Shown here: positions 41,185-56,200 of the stretch, piece after piece
Layout: every line of letters starts with the position of its first letter
Position numbering within the stretch: position 1 is the first letter of the stretch
Source: Halictus rubicundus
Lineage: Eukaryota > Arthropoda > Insecta > Hymenoptera > Halictidae
DNA length: 64,000 nt
Direction: 5' to 3'
NCBI RefSeq assembly: GCF_050948215.1
Contig: NW_027488642.1
Location: 310,001 to 374,000 of the forward strand
Translations under genes and position numbers: made by a program
Notes under the pieces: model-generated
What the model saw: only the letters and a program-made list of their open reading frames with translations
Told to the model about the DNA's origin: nothing
Database searches by the model: none

Positions 41185-44100
41185 TATCCGATCCTATCCT
41201 CTATCCTATCCTATCCTCTATCCTATCCTCTATCCTAACCTCTATCCTATACTATCCTCTATCCTATCCTATCCTCTATCCTATCCTATCCTCTATGCTA
41301 TCCTATCCTCTATCCTATCCTATCCTCTATGCTATCCTATCCTCTATCCTATCCTATCCTCTATCCTATCCTATCCTCTATCCTACCCTATCATCTATCC
41401 TATCAAATCCCCTATCCTATCCTCTATCCTATCGTATCCTCTATCCTATCCTATCTTCTATCCTATCATATCCTCTATCCTATCAAATCCCCTATCCTAT
41501 CCTCTATCCTATCCTATCCTCTATCCTATCCTATCCTCTATCCTATCCTATCCTCTATCCTATCCTATCCTCTATCCTATCCTATCCTCTATCCTATCCT
41601 CTATCCTATCCTATCCTCTATCCTATCCTATCCTCTATCCTATCCTATCCTCTATCCTATCCTATCCTCTATCCTCTATCCTATCCTATCCTCTATCCTA
41701 TCCTATCCTCTATCCTATCCTATCCTCTATCCGATCCTATCCTCTATCCTATCCTATCCTCTATCCTATACTATCCTCTATCCTATCCTATCCTCTATCC
41801 TATCAAATCCCCTATCCTATCCTCTATCCTATCCTATCCTCTACCCTATCCTATCCTCTATCCTATCCTATCCTCTATCCTATCCTATCCTCTATCCTAT
41901 CCTATCCTCTATCCTATCCTATCCTCTATCCTATCCTATCCTCTATCCTATCCTATCCTCTATCCTATCCTATCCTCTATCCTATCAAATCCCCTATCCT
42001 ATCATCTATCCTATCCTATCCTGTATCCTATCCTATCCTCTATCCTATCCTATCCTCTATCCTATCCTATCCTCTATCCGATCCTATCCTCTATCCTATC
42101 CTATCCTCTATCCTATCCTCTATCCTATCCTCTATCCTATCCTATCCTCTATCCTATCCTCTATCCTATCCTATCCTCTATCCTATCCTCTATCCTATCC
42201 TATCCTCTATCCTATCCTATCCTCTATCCTATCCTATCCTCTATGCTATCCTATCCTCTATCCTATCCTATCCTCTATCCTATCCTATCCTCTATCCTAT
42301 CCTATCCTTTATCCAATCCTACCCTCTATCCTATCAAATCCCCTATCCTATCCTGTATCCTATCCTATCCTCTATCCTATCCTATCCTCTATCCTATCCT
42401 ATCCTCTATCCGATCCTATCCTCTATCCTATCCTATCCTCTATCCAATCCTCTATCCTATCCTATCCTCTATCCTATCCTATCCTCTATCCTATCCTATC
42501 CTCTATCCTATCCTATCCTCTATCCTATCCTATCCTCTATCCTATCCTATCCTCTATCCTATCCTATCCTCTAACCTATCCTATCCTCTATCCTATCCAA
42601 TCCTCTATCCTATCCTATCCTCTATCCTATCCTATCCTCTATCCTATCCTATCCTCTATAGTATCCTATCCTCTATCCTATCCTATCCTCTATCCTATCC
42701 TATCTTCTATCCTATCATATCCTCTATCCTATCAAATCCCCTATCCTATCCTCTATCCTATCCTATCCTCTATCCTATCCTATCCTCTATCCTATCCTAT
42801 CCTCTATCCTATCCTATCCTCTATCCTATCCTATCCTCTATCCTATCCTATCCTCTATCCTATCCTATCCTCTATCCTATCCTATCCTCTATCCTTTCCT
42901 ATCCTCTATCCTATCCTATCCTCTATCCTATCCTATCCTCTATCCTATCCTATCCTCTATCCTATCCTATCCTCTATCCTATCCTATCCTCTATCCTATC
43001 CTATCCTCTATCCTATCCTATCCTCTATCCTATCCTATCCTCTATCCTCTATCCTATCCTATCCTCTATCCTATCCTATCCTCTATCCTATCCTATCCTC
43101 TATCCGATCCTATCCTCTATCCTATCCTATCCTCTATCCTATCCTATCCTCTATTCTATCCTATCCTCTATCCTATCAAATCCCCTATCCTATCCTCTAT
43201 CCTATCCTATCCTCTATCCTATCCTATCCTCTACCCTATCCTATCTTCTATCCTATCCTATCCTCTATCCTATCCTATCCTCTATCCTATCCTATCCTCT
43301 ATCCTATCCTATCCTCTATCCTATCCTATCCTCTATCCTATCCTATCCTCTATCCTATCCTATCCTCTATCCTATCAAATCCCCTATCCTATCATCTATC
43401 CTATCCTATCCTGTATCCTATCCTATCCTCTATCCTATCCTATCCTCTATCCTATCCTATACTCTATCCGATCCTATCCTCTATCCTATCCTATCCTCTA
43501 TCCTATCCTCTATCCTATCCTATCCTCTATCCTATCCTATCCTCTATCCTATCCTATCCACTATGCTATCCTATCCTCTATCCTATCCTATCCTCTATCC
43601 TATCCTATCCTCTATCCTATCCTATCCTTTATCCAATCCTACCCTCTATCCTATCAAATCCCCTATCCTATCCTGTATCCTATCCTATCCTCTATCCTAT
43701 CCTATCCTCTATCCTATCCTATCCTCTATCCGATCCTATCCTCTATCCTATCCTATCCTCTATCCAATCCTCTATCCTATCCTATCCTCTATCCTATCCT
43801 ATCCTCTATCCTATCCTATCCTCTATCCTATCCTATCCTCTATCCTATCCTATCCTCTATCCTATCCTATCCTCTATCCTATCCTATCCTCTAACCAATC
43901 CTATCCTCTATCCTCTAACCTATCCTATCCTCTATCCTATCCTATCCTCTATCCTATCCTATCCTCTATCCTATCCTATCCTCTATCCTATCCTATACTC
44001 TATCCTATCCTATCCTCTATCCTATCCTATCCTGTATCCTATCCTATCCTCTATCCTATCCTATCCTCTAACCTATCCTATCCTCTATCCGATCCTATCC

Positions 44101-44449
44101 TCTATCCTATCCTATCCTCTATCCTATCCTCTATCCTATCCTCTATCCTATCCTCTATCCTATCCTCTATCCTATCCTCTATCCTATCCTATCCTCTATC
44201 CTATCCTCTATCCTATCCTCTATCCTATCCTATCCTCTATCCTATCCTATCCTCTATCCTATCCTATCCTCTATGCTATCCTATCCTCTATCCTATCGTA
44301 TCCTCTATCCTATCCTATCTTCTATATTATCATATCCTCTATCCTATCAAATCCCCTATCCCATCCTCTATCCTATCCTATCCTCTATCCTATCCTATCC
44401 TCTATCCTATCCTATCCTCTATCCTATCCTATCCTCTATCCTATCCTAT

Positions 44450-45480
44450 CCTCTATCCTATCCTATCCTCTATGATATCCTATCCTCTATCCTATCCTAT
44501 CCTCTATCCTATCCTATCCTCTATCCTACCCTATCATATATCCTATCCTATCCTCTATCCTCTATCCTATCCTATCCTCTATCCTATCCTACCCTCTATC
44601 CTATCCTATCCTCTATCCTATCCTATCCTCTATCATCTATCCTATCCTGTCCTCTATCCTATCCTATCCTCTATCCTATCCTATCCTCTATCCGATCCTA
44701 TCCTCAATCCTATCCTATCCTCTATCCTATCCTATCCTCTATCCTATCCTCTATCCTATCCTATCCTCTATCCTATCCTCTATCCTATCCTATCCTCTAT
44801 CCTATCCTATCCTCTATCCTATCCTATCCTCTATGCTATCCTATCCTCTATCCTATCCTATCCTCTATCCTATCCTATCCTCTATCCATCCTATCATCTA
44901 TCCTATCAAATCCCCTATCCTATCCTCTATCCTATCGTATCCTCTATCCTATCCTATCTTCTATCCTATCATATCCTCTATCCTATCAAATCCCCTATCC
45001 TATCCTCTATCCTATCCTATCCTCTATCCTATCCTATCCTCTATCCTACCCTATCATCTATCCTATCAAATCCCCTATCCTATCCTCTATCCTATCGTAT
45101 CCTCTATCCTATCCTATCTTCTATCCTATCATATCCTCTATCCTATCAAATCCCCTATCCTATCCTCTATCCTATCCTATCCTATCCTCTATTCTATCCT
45201 ATCCTCTATCCTACCCTATCATCTATCCTATCAAATCCCCTATCCTATCTTCTATCCTATCGTATCCTCTATCCTATCCTATCTTCTATCCTATCATATC
45301 CTCTATCCTATCAAATCCCCTATCCTATCCTCTATCCTATCCTATCCTCTATCCTATCCTATCCTCTATCCTATCCTATCCTCTATCCTATCCTATCCTC
45401 TATCCTATCCTATCCTCTATCCTATCCTATCCTCTATCCGATCCTATCCTCTATCCTATCCTATCCTCTATCCTATCCTC
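44450..45480. repeat. 2,501-bp-period duplication, left copy
   Basis: The rare marks TATGATATCC (44,471), TCATC-CTGTCC (about 44,632), TATCCATCC (44,883), TATTCTATCC (45,190) and TCCGATCC (45,440) all recur exactly 2,501 bp to the right. A third, partial copy of the TATCCATCC mark is at 49,083. Confidence 0.85.
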
Positions 45481-45844
45481 TATCCTAACCTCTATCCTAT
45501 CCTATCCTCTATCCTATCCTATCCTCTATCCTATCCTATCCTCTATGCTATCCTATCCTCTATCCTATCCTATCCTCTATCCTATCCTATCCTCTATCCT
45601 ACCCTATCATCTATCCTATCAAATCCCCTATCCTATCCTCTATCCTATCGTATCCTCTATCCTATCCTATCTTCTATCCTATCATATCCTCTATCCTATC
45701 AAATCCCCTATCCTATCCTCTATCCTATCCTATCCTCTATCCTATCCTATCCTCTATCCTATCCTATCCTCTATCCTATCCTATCCTCTATCCTATCCTA
45801 TCCTCTATCCTATCCTATCCTCTATCCTATCCTATCCTCTATCC

Positions 45845-46229
45845 TCTATCCTATCCTATCCTCTATCCTATCCTATCCTCTATCCTATCCTATCCTCTAT
45901 CCTATCCTATCCTCTATCCTATCCTATCCTCTATCCTATCCTATCCTCTATCCTATCCTATCCTCTATCCTATCCTATCCTCTATCCTATCCTATCCTCT
46001 ATCCTATCCTATCCTCTATCCTATCCTATCCTCTATCCTATCCTATCCTCTATCCTATCCTATCCTCTATCCTATCCTATCCTCTATCCTATCCTATCCT
46101 CTATCCTATCCTATCCTCTATCCTATCCTATCCTCTATCCTATCCTATCCTCTATCCTATCCTATCCTCTATCCTATCCTATCCTCTATCCTATCCTATC
46201 CTCTATCCTATCCTATCCTCTATCCTATC
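45845..46229. repeat. Perfect 17-mer tract
   Basis: About 385 bp of the consensus unit without visible variants. It is bounded by a doubled 7-mer on the left and TATCAAATCC on the right. Confidence 0.85.
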
Positions 46230-46950
46230 AAATCCCCTATCCTATCCTCTATCCTATCCTATCCTGTATCCTATCCTATCCTCTATCCTATCCTATCCTC
46301 TATCCTATCCTATCCTCTATCCTATCCTATCCTCTATCCTATCCTATCCTCTATCATCTATCCTATCCTGTCCTCTATCCTATCCTATCCTCTATCCTAT
46401 CCTATCCTCTATCCGATCCTATCCTCAATCCTATCCTATCCTCTATCCTATCCTATCCTCTATCCTATCCTCTATCCTATCCTATCCTCTATCCTATCCT
46501 ATCCTCTATCCTATCCTATCCTCTATCCTATCCTATCCTCTAACCAATCCTATCCTCTATCCTCTAACCTATCCTATCCTCTATCCTATCCTATCCTCTA
46601 TCCTATCCTATCCTCTATCCTATCCTATCCTCTATCCTATCCTATACTCTATCCTATCCTATCCTCTATCCTATCCTATCCTGTATCCTATCCTATCCTC
46701 TATCCTATCCTATCCTCTATCCTATCCTATCCTCTATCCGATCCTATCCTCTATCCTATCCTATCCTCTATCCTATCCTCTATCCTATCCTCTATCCTAT
46801 CCTCTATCCTATCCTCTATCCTATCCTCTATCCTATCCTATCCTCTATCCTATCCTCTATCCTATCCTCTATCCTATCCTATCCTCTATCCTATCCTATC
46901 CTCTATCCTATCCTATCCTCTATGCTATCCTATCCTCTATCCTATCCTAT

Positions 46951-47981
46951 CCTCTATCCTATCCTATCCTCTATGATATCCTATCCTCTATCCTATCCTA
47001 TCCTCTATCCTATCCTATCCTCTATCCTACCCTATCATCTATCCTATCCTATCCTCTATCCTCTATCCTATCCTATCCTCTATCCTATCCTACCCTCTAT
47101 CCTATCCTATCCTCTATCCTATCCTATCCTCTATCATCTATCCTATCCTGTCCTCTATCCTATCCTATCCTCTATCCTATCCTATCCTCTATCCGATCCT
47201 ATCCTCAATCCTATCCTATCCTCTATCCTATCCTATCCTCTATCCTATCCTCTATCCTATCCTATCCTCTATCCTATCCTCTATCCTATCCTATCCTCTA
47301 TCCTATCCTATCCTCTATCCTATCCTATCCTCTATGCTATCCTAACCTCTATCCTATCCTATCCTCTATCCTATCCTATCCTCTATCCATCCTATCATCT
47401 ATCCTATCAAATCCCCTATCCTATCCTCTATCCTATCGTATCCTCTATCCTATCCTATCTTCTATCCTATCATATCCTCTATCCTATCAAATCCCCTATC
47501 CTATCCTCTATCCTATCCTATCCTCTATCCTATCCTATCCTCTATCCTACCCTATCATCTATCCTATCAAATCCCCTATCCTATCCTCTATCCTATCGTA
47601 TCCTCTATCCTATCCTATCTTCTATCCTATCATATCCTCTATCCTATCAAATCCCCTATCCTATCCTCTATCCTATCCTATCCTATCCTCTATTCTATCC
47701 TATCCTCTATCCTACCCTATCATCTATCCTATCAAATCCCCTATCCTATCTTCTATCCTATCGTATCCTCTATCCTATCCTATCTTCTATCCTATCATAT
47801 CCTCTATCCTATCAAATCCCCTATCCTATCCTCTATCCTATCCTATCCTCTATCCTATCCTATCCTCTATCCTATCCTATCCTCTATCCTATCCTATCCT
47901 CTATCCTATCCTATCCTCTATCCTATCCTATCCTCTATCCGATCCTATCCTCTATCCTATCCTATCCTCTATCCTATCCTC
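46951..47981. repeat. 2,501-bp-period duplication, right copy
   Basis: Carries TATGATATCC (46,972), TCATC-CTGTCC (about 47,133), TATCCATCC (47,384), TATTCTATCC (47,691) and TCCGATCC (47,941), each at +2,501 relative to the left copy. Beyond 47,981 homology continues, but the offset shifts by 12 bp, one 7+5 sub-unit. Confidence 0.85.
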
Positions 47982-48323
47982 TATCCTATCCTCTATCCTA
48001 ACCTCTATCCTATCCTATCCTCTATCCTATCCTATCCTCTATCCTATCCTATCCTCTATGCTATCCTATCCTCTATCCTATCCTATCCTCTATCCTATCC
48101 TATCCTCTATCCTACCCTATCATCTATCCTATCAAATCCCCTATCCTATCCTCTATCCTATCGTATCCTCTATCCTATCCTATCTTCTATCCTATCATAT
48201 CCTCTATCCTATCAAATCCCCTATCCTATCCTCTATCCTATCCTATCCTCTATCCTATCCTATCCTCTATCCTATCCTATCCTCTATCCTATCCTATCCT
48301 CTATCCTATCCTATCCTCTATCC

Positions 48324-48691
48324 TCTATCCTATCCTATCCTCTATCCTATCCTATCCTCTATCCTATCCTATCCTCTATCCTATCCTATCCTCTATCCTA
48401 TCCTATCCTCTATCCTATCCTATCCTCTATCCTATCCTATCCTCTATCCTATCCTATCCTCTATCCTATCCTATCCTCTATCCTATCCTATCCTCTATCC
48501 TATCCTATCCTCTATCCTATCCTATCCTCTATCCTATCCTATCCTCTATCCTATCCTATCCTCTATCCTATCCTATCCTCTATCCTATCCTATCCTCTAT
48601 CCTATCCTATCCTCTATCCTATCCTATCCTCTATCCTATCCTATCCTCTATCCTATCCTATCCTCTATCCTATCCTATCCTCTATCCTATC
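48324..48691. repeat. Perfect 17-mer tract
   Basis: About 368 bp of the consensus unit, also bounded by a doubled 7-mer on the left and TATCAAATCC on the right. It is the equivalent of the tract at 45,845-46,229, but one 17-bp unit shorter. Confidence 0.85.
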
Positions 48692-50250
48692 AAATCCCCT
48701 ATCCTATCCTCTATCCTATCCTATCCTGTATCCTATCCTATCCTCTATCCTATCCTATCCTCTATCCTATCCTATCCTCTATCCTATCCTATCCTCTATC
48801 CTATCCTATCCTCTATCCTATCCTATCCTCTATCATCTATCCTATCCTGTCCTCTATCCTATCCTATCCTCTATCCTATCCTATCCTCTATCCGATCCTA
48901 TCCTCAATCCTATCCTATCCTCTATCCTATCCTATTCTCTATCCTATCCTCTATCCTATCCTATCCTCTATCCTATCCTCTATCCTATCCTATCCTCTAT
49001 CCTATCCTATCCTCTATCCTATCCTATCCTCTATGCTATCCTATCCTCTATATTATCCTATCCTCTATCCTATCCTATCCTCTATCCATCCTATCATCTA
49101 TCCTATCAAATCCCCTATCCTATCCTCTATCCTATCGTATCCTCTATCCTATCCTATCTTCTATCCTATCATATCCTCTATCCTATCAAATCCCCTATCC
49201 TATCCTCTATCCTATCCTATCCTCTATCCTATCCTATCCTCTATCCTATCCTATCCTCTATCCTACCCTATCATCTATCCTATCAAATCCCCTATCCTAT
49301 CCTCTATCCTATCGTATCCTCTATCCTATCCTATCTTCTATCCTATCATATCCTCTATCCTATCAAATCCCCTATCCTATCCTCTATCCTATCCTATCCT
49401 ATCCTCTATCCTATCCTATCCTCTATCCTACCCTATCATCTATCCTATCAAATCCCCTATCCTATCCTCTATCCTATCGTATCCTCTATCCTATCCTATC
49501 TTCTATCCTATCATATCCTCTATCCTATCAAATCCCCTATCCTATCCTCTATCCTATCCTATCCTCTATCCTATCCTATCCTCTATCCTATCCTATCCTC
49601 TATCCTATCCTATCCTCTATCCTATCCTATCCTCTATCCTATCCTATCCTCTATCCTATCCTATCCTCTATCCTATCCTATCCTCTATCCTATCCTATCC
49701 TCTATCCTATCCTATCCTCTATCCTATCCTATCCTCTATCCTATCCTATCCTCTATCCTATCCTATCCTCTATCCTATCCTATCCTCTATCCTCTATCCT
49801 ATCCTATCCTCTATCCTATCCTATCCTCTATCCTATCCTATCCTCTATCCTATCCTATCCTCTATCCTATCCTATCCTCTATGCTATCCTATCCTCTATC
49901 CTATCCTATCCTCTATCCTACCCTATCATCTATCCTATCAAATCCCCTATCCTATCCTCTATCCTATCCTATCTTCTATCCTATCATATCCTCTATCCTA
50001 TCAAATCCCCTATCCTATCCTCTATCCTATCCTATCCTCTATCCTATCCTATCCTCTATCCTATCCTATCCTCTATTTTATCCTATCCCCTATCCTATCC
50101 TATCCTCTATCCGATCCTATCCTCTATCCTATCCTATCCTCTATCCGATCCTATCCTCTATCCTATCCTATCCTCTATCCTATCGTATCCTCTATCCTAT
50201 CCTATCTTCTATCCTATCATATCCTCTATCCTATCGAATCCCCTATCCTA

Positions 50251-53200
50251 TCCTCTATCCTATCCTATCCTATCCTCTATCCTATCCTATCCTCTACCGT
50301 ATCCTATCCTCTATCCTATCAAATCCCCTATCCTATCGTCTATCCTATCCTATCCTGTATCCTATCCAATCCTCTATCCTATCGTATCCTTTATCCTATC
50401 CTATCTTCTATCCTATCCTGTCCTCTATCCTATCAAATCCCCTATCCTATCCTCTATCCTATCCTATCCTCTATCCTATCCTATCCTCTATCCTATCCTA
50501 TCCTCTATCCTATCCTATCCTCTATCCTATCCTATCCTCTATCCTATCCTATCCTCTATCCTATCCTATCCTCTATCCTATCCTATCCTCTATCCTATCC
50601 TATCCTCTATCCTATCCTATCCTCTATCCTATCCTATCCTCTATCCTATCCTATCCTCTATCCTATCCTATCCTCTATCCTATCCTATCCTCTATCCTAT
50701 CCTATCCTCTATCCTATCCTCTACCCTATCCTATCCTCTATCCTCTATCCTATCCTATCCTCTATCCTATCCTATCCTTTATCCTATCCTATCCTATCCT
50801 CTATCCTATCCTATCCTCTATCCTATCCTATCCTCTATCATATACTATCCTCTATACTATCCAATCCTCTATCCTATCCATTCCTCTGTCCTATCATATC
50901 ATCTATCCTATAATATCCTCTATCCTATCCTATCCTCTATCCAATCCTCTATCATATCCAATCCTCTATCCTATCCTATCCTCTATCCTATCCTATCCTC
51001 TATCCTATCCTATCCTCTATCCTGTCCTATCCTCTATCCTATCCTATCCTCTATCCTATCCTATGCTCTATCCTATCCTATCCTCTATCCTATCCTATCC
51101 TCTATCCTATCCTATCCTCTATCCTATCCTATCCTCTATCCTATCCTATGCTCTATCCTATCCTATCTTCTATCCTATCCTATCCTCTATCCTATCAAAT
51201 CCCCTATCTTATCCTGTATCCCATCCTATCCTGTATCCTATCCAATCCTCAATCCTATCCTATCATCTATCCTCTATCCTATCCAATCCTCTATCCTATC
51301 CATTCCTCTGTCCTATCATATCCTCTATCCTATAATATCCTCTATCCTATCCTATTCTCTATCCGATCCTCTATCCTATCCTATCCTCTATCCTATCCTC
51401 TATCCTATCCTATCCTCTATCCTATCCTATCCTCTATCCTATCATATCCTCTATCCTATCCTATCCTCTATCCTATCCTATCCTATGCTCTATCCTATCC
51501 TATCTTCTATCCTATCCTATCCTCTATCCTATCAAATCCCCTATCCTATCCTCTATCCCATCCTATCCTGTATCCTATCCAATCCTCAATCCTATCCTAT
51601 CATCTATCCTCTATCCTATCCAATCCTCTATCCTATCCATTCCTCTGTCCTATCATATCCTCTATCCTATAATATCCTCTATCCTATCCTATCCTCTATA
51701 CTATCCTATCCTCAATCCTATCAAATCCCCTATCATATCCTCTATCCCATCCTATCCTGTATCCTATCCAATCCTCAATCCTATCCTATCATCTATCCTC
51801 TATCCTATCCAATCCTCTATCCTATCCATTCCTCTGTCCTATCATATCCTCTATCCTATAATATCGTCTATCCTATCCTAGTCTCTATCCAATCCACTAT
51901 CCTATCCTATCCTCTATCCTATCCTATCTTCTATCCTATCCTATCCTCTATCCTATCAAATCCCCTATCCTATCCTCTATCCCATCCTATCCTGTATCCT
52001 ATCCAATCCTCAATCCTATCCTATCATCTATCCTCTATCCTATCCAATCCTCTATCCTATCCATTCCTGTGTCCTATCATATCCTCTATCCTATAATATC
52101 CTCTATCCTATCCTATTCTCTATCCGATCCTCTATCCTATCCTATCCTCTATCCTATCCTATCCTCGATCCTATCCTATCCTCTATCCTATCCTATCCTC
52201 TATCCTATCATGTCCTCTATCCTATCCTATCCTCTATCCTATCCTATCCTCTATCCTATCCTATGCTCTATCCTATCCTATCTTCTATCCTATCCTATCC
52301 TCTATCCTATCAAATCCCCTATCTTATCCTGTATCCCATCCTATCCTGTATCCTATCCAATCCTCAATCCTATCCTATCATCTATCCTCTATCCTATCCA
52401 ATCCTCTATCCTATCCATTCCTCTGTCCTATCATATCCTCTATCCTATAATATCCTCTATCCTATCCTATTCTCTATCCGATCCTCTATCCTATCCTATC
52501 CTCTATCCTATCCTATCCTCTATCCTATCCAATCCTCTATCCTATCCATTCCTCTGTCCTATCATATCCTCTATCCTATAATATCCTCTATCCTATCCTA
52601 TCTTCTATCCTATCCTATCCTCTATCCTATCAAATCCCCTATCCTATCCTCTATCCCATCCTATCCTGTATCCTATCCAATCCTCAATCCTATCCTATCA
52701 TCTATCCTCTATCCTATCCAATCCTCTATCCTATCCATTCCTCTGTCCTATCATATCCTCTATCCTATAATATCCTCTATCCTATCCTATTCTCTATCCG
52801 ATCCTCTATCCTATCCTATCCTCTATCCTATCCTATCCTCTATCCTATCCTATCCTCTATCCTATCCTATCCTCTATCCTATCCTATCCTCTATCCTATC
52901 ATATGCTCTATCCTATCCTATCTTCTATCCCATCCTATCCTGTATCCTATCCAATCCTCAATCCTATCCTATCATCTATCCTCTATCCTATCCAATCCTC
53001 TATCCTATCCATTCCTCTGTCCTATCATATCCTCTATCCTATAATATCCTCTATCCTATCCTATCCTCTATACTATCCTATCCTCTATCCTATCAAATCT
53101 CCTATCCTATCCTCTATCCCATCCTATCCTGTATCCTATCCAATCCTCAATCCTATCCTATCATCTATCCTCTATCCTATCCAATCCTCTATCCTATCCA

Positions 53201-56200
53201 TTCCTCTGTCCTATCATATCCTCTATCCTATAATATCCTCTATCCTATCCTATCCTCTATCCTATCCTATCCTTTATCCTATCCTATCCTATCCACTATC
53301 CTATCCTATCCTCTATCCTATCCTATCCTCTATCCTATACTATACTCTATACTATCCAATCCTCTAACCTATCCATTCCTCTGTCCTATCATATCCTCTA
53401 TCCTATAATATCCTCTATCCTATCCTATTCTCTATCCAATCCTCTATCCTATCCTATCCTCTATCCTATCCTATCCTCTATCCTATCCTATCCTCTATCC
53501 TATCCTATCCTCTATCCTATCCTATGTTCTATCCTATCCTATCTTCTATCCTATCCTATCCTCTATCCTATCAAATCCCCTATCCTATCCTCTATCCCAT
53601 CCTATCCTGTATCCTATCCAATCCTCAATCCTATCCTATCATCTATCCTCTATCCTATCCAATCCTCTATCCTATCCATTCCTCTATCCAATCCTATCCT
53701 CTATCCTATCCTATCCTCTATCCTCTCCTATCCTCTATCCTATCCTATCCTCTATCCGATCCTATCCTCTATCCTATCCTATCCTCTATCCTATCCTATC
53801 CTCTATCCTATCAAATCCCCTATCCTATCCTCTATCCCATCCTATCCTGTATCCTATCCAATCCTCAATCCTATCCTATCATCTATCCTCTATCCTATCC
53901 AATCCTCTATCCTATCCATTCCTCTGTCCTATCATATCCTCTATCCTATAATATCCTCTATCCTATCCTATCCTCTATACTATCCTATCCTCTATCCTAT
54001 CAAATCCCCTATCCTATCATCTATCCCATCGTATCCTGTATCCTATCCAATCCTCAATCCTATCCTATCATCTATCCTCTATCCTATCCAATCCTCTATC
54101 CTATCCATTCCTCTGTCCTATCATATCCTCTATCCTATAATATCCTCTATCCTATCCTATTCTCTATCGAATCCTCTATCCTATCCTATCCTCTATCCTA
54201 TCCTATCCTCTATCCTATCCTATCCTCTATCCTATCCTATCCTCTATCCTATCCTATCCTCTATCCTATCCTATCCTCTATCCTATCCTATGCTCTATCC
54301 TATCCTATCTTCTATCCTATCCTATCCTCTATCCTATCAAATCCCCTATCCTATCCTCTATCCCATCCTATCCTGTATCCTATCCAATCCTCAATCCTAT
54401 CCTATCACCTATCCTCTATCCTATCCAATCCTCTATCCTATCCATTCCTCTGTCCTATGATATCCTCTATACTATAATATCCTCTATCCTATCCTATCCT
54501 CTATCCTATCCTATCCTCTATCCTATACTATCCTCTATACTATCCAATCCTCTAACCTATCCATTCCTCTGTCCTATCATATCCTCTATCCTATAATATC
54601 CTCTATCCTATCCTATTCTCTATCCAATCCTCTATCCTATCCTATCCTCTATCCTATCCTATCCTCTATCCTATCCTATCCTCTATCCTATCCTATCCTC
54701 TATCCTATCCTATCCTCTATCCTATCCTATCCTCTATCCTATCCTATGCTCTATTCTATCCTATCCTCTATCCTATCCTATCCTCTATCCTATCCTATCC
54801 TCTATCCTATCCTATCCTCTATCCTATCCTATCCTCTATCCTATCCTATCCTCTATCCTATCCTATGCTCTATCCTATCCTATCTTCTATCCTATCCTAT
54901 CCTCTATCCTATCAAATCCCCTATCTTATCCTGTATCCCATCCTATCCTGTATCCTATCCAATCCTCAATCCTATCCTATCATCTATCCTCTATCCTATC
55001 CAATCCTCTATCCTATCCATTCCTCTGTCCTATCATATCCTCTATCCTATAATATCCTCTATCCTATCCTATTCTCTATCCGATCCTCTATCCTATCCTA
55101 TCCTCTATCCTATCCTATCCTCGATCCTATCCTATCCTCTATCCTATCCTATCCTCTATCCTATCATGTCCTCTATCCTATCCTATCCTCTATCCTATCC
55201 TATCCTCTATCCTATCCTATGCTCTATCCTATCCTATCTTCTATCCTATCCTATCCTCTATCCTATCAAATCCCCTATCCTATCCTCTATCCCATCCTAT
55301 CCTGTATCCTATCCAATCCTGAATCCTATCCTATCATCTATCCTCTATCCTATCCAATCCTCTATCCTATCCATTCCTCTGTCCTATCATATCCTCTATC
55401 CTATAATATCCTCTATCCTATCCTATCTTCTATCCTATCCTATCCTCTATCCTATCAAATCCCCTATCCTATCCTCTATCCCATCCTATCCTGTATCCTA
55501 TCCAATCCTCAATCCTATCCTATCATCTATCCTCTATCCTATCCAATCCTCTATCCTATCCATTCCTCTGTCCTATCATATCCTCTATCCTATAATATCC
55601 TCTATCCTATCCTATTCTCTATCCGATCCTCTATCCTATCCTATCCTCTATCCTATCCTATCCTCTATCCTATCCTATCCTCTATCCTATCCTATCCTCT
55701 ATCCTATCCTATCCTCTATCCTATCCTATCCTCTATCCTATCCTATGCTCTATCCTATCCTATCTTCTATCCCATCCTATCCTGTATCCTATCCAATCCT
55801 CAATCCTATCCTATCATCTATCCTCTATCCTATCCAATCCTCTATCCTATCCATTCCTCTGTCCTATCATATCCTCTATCCTATAATATCCTCTATCCTA
55901 TCCTATCCTCTATCCTATCCTATCCTTTATCCTATCCTATACTATCCACTATCCTATCCTATCCTCTATCCTATCCTATCCTCTATCCTATACTATACTC
56001 TATACTATCCAATCCTCTATCCTATCCATTCCTCTGTCCTATCATATCATCTATCCTATAATATCCTCTATCCTATCCTATCCTCTATCCAATCCTCTAT
56101 CCTATCCAATCCTCTATCCTATCCTATCCTGTATCCTATCCTATCTTCTATCCTATCCTATCCTCTATCCTATCCTATCCTCTATCCTATCCTATCCTCT

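Larger units (their letters stand above)
41185..50250. repeat. HOR-A satellite domain (right)
   Basis: Array again dominated by the HOR-A module (for example near 41,381, 45,048, 45,598, 47,547, 48,113, 49,262 and 49,428). The part about 43,270-44,360 repeats the first ~1,000 bp of the window, including CCACTATGC, TCCTTTATCCAATCC and TCTAACCAATCC in the same order. It also contains two long homogeneous 17-mer tracts. No gene is seen. Confidence 0.82.
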
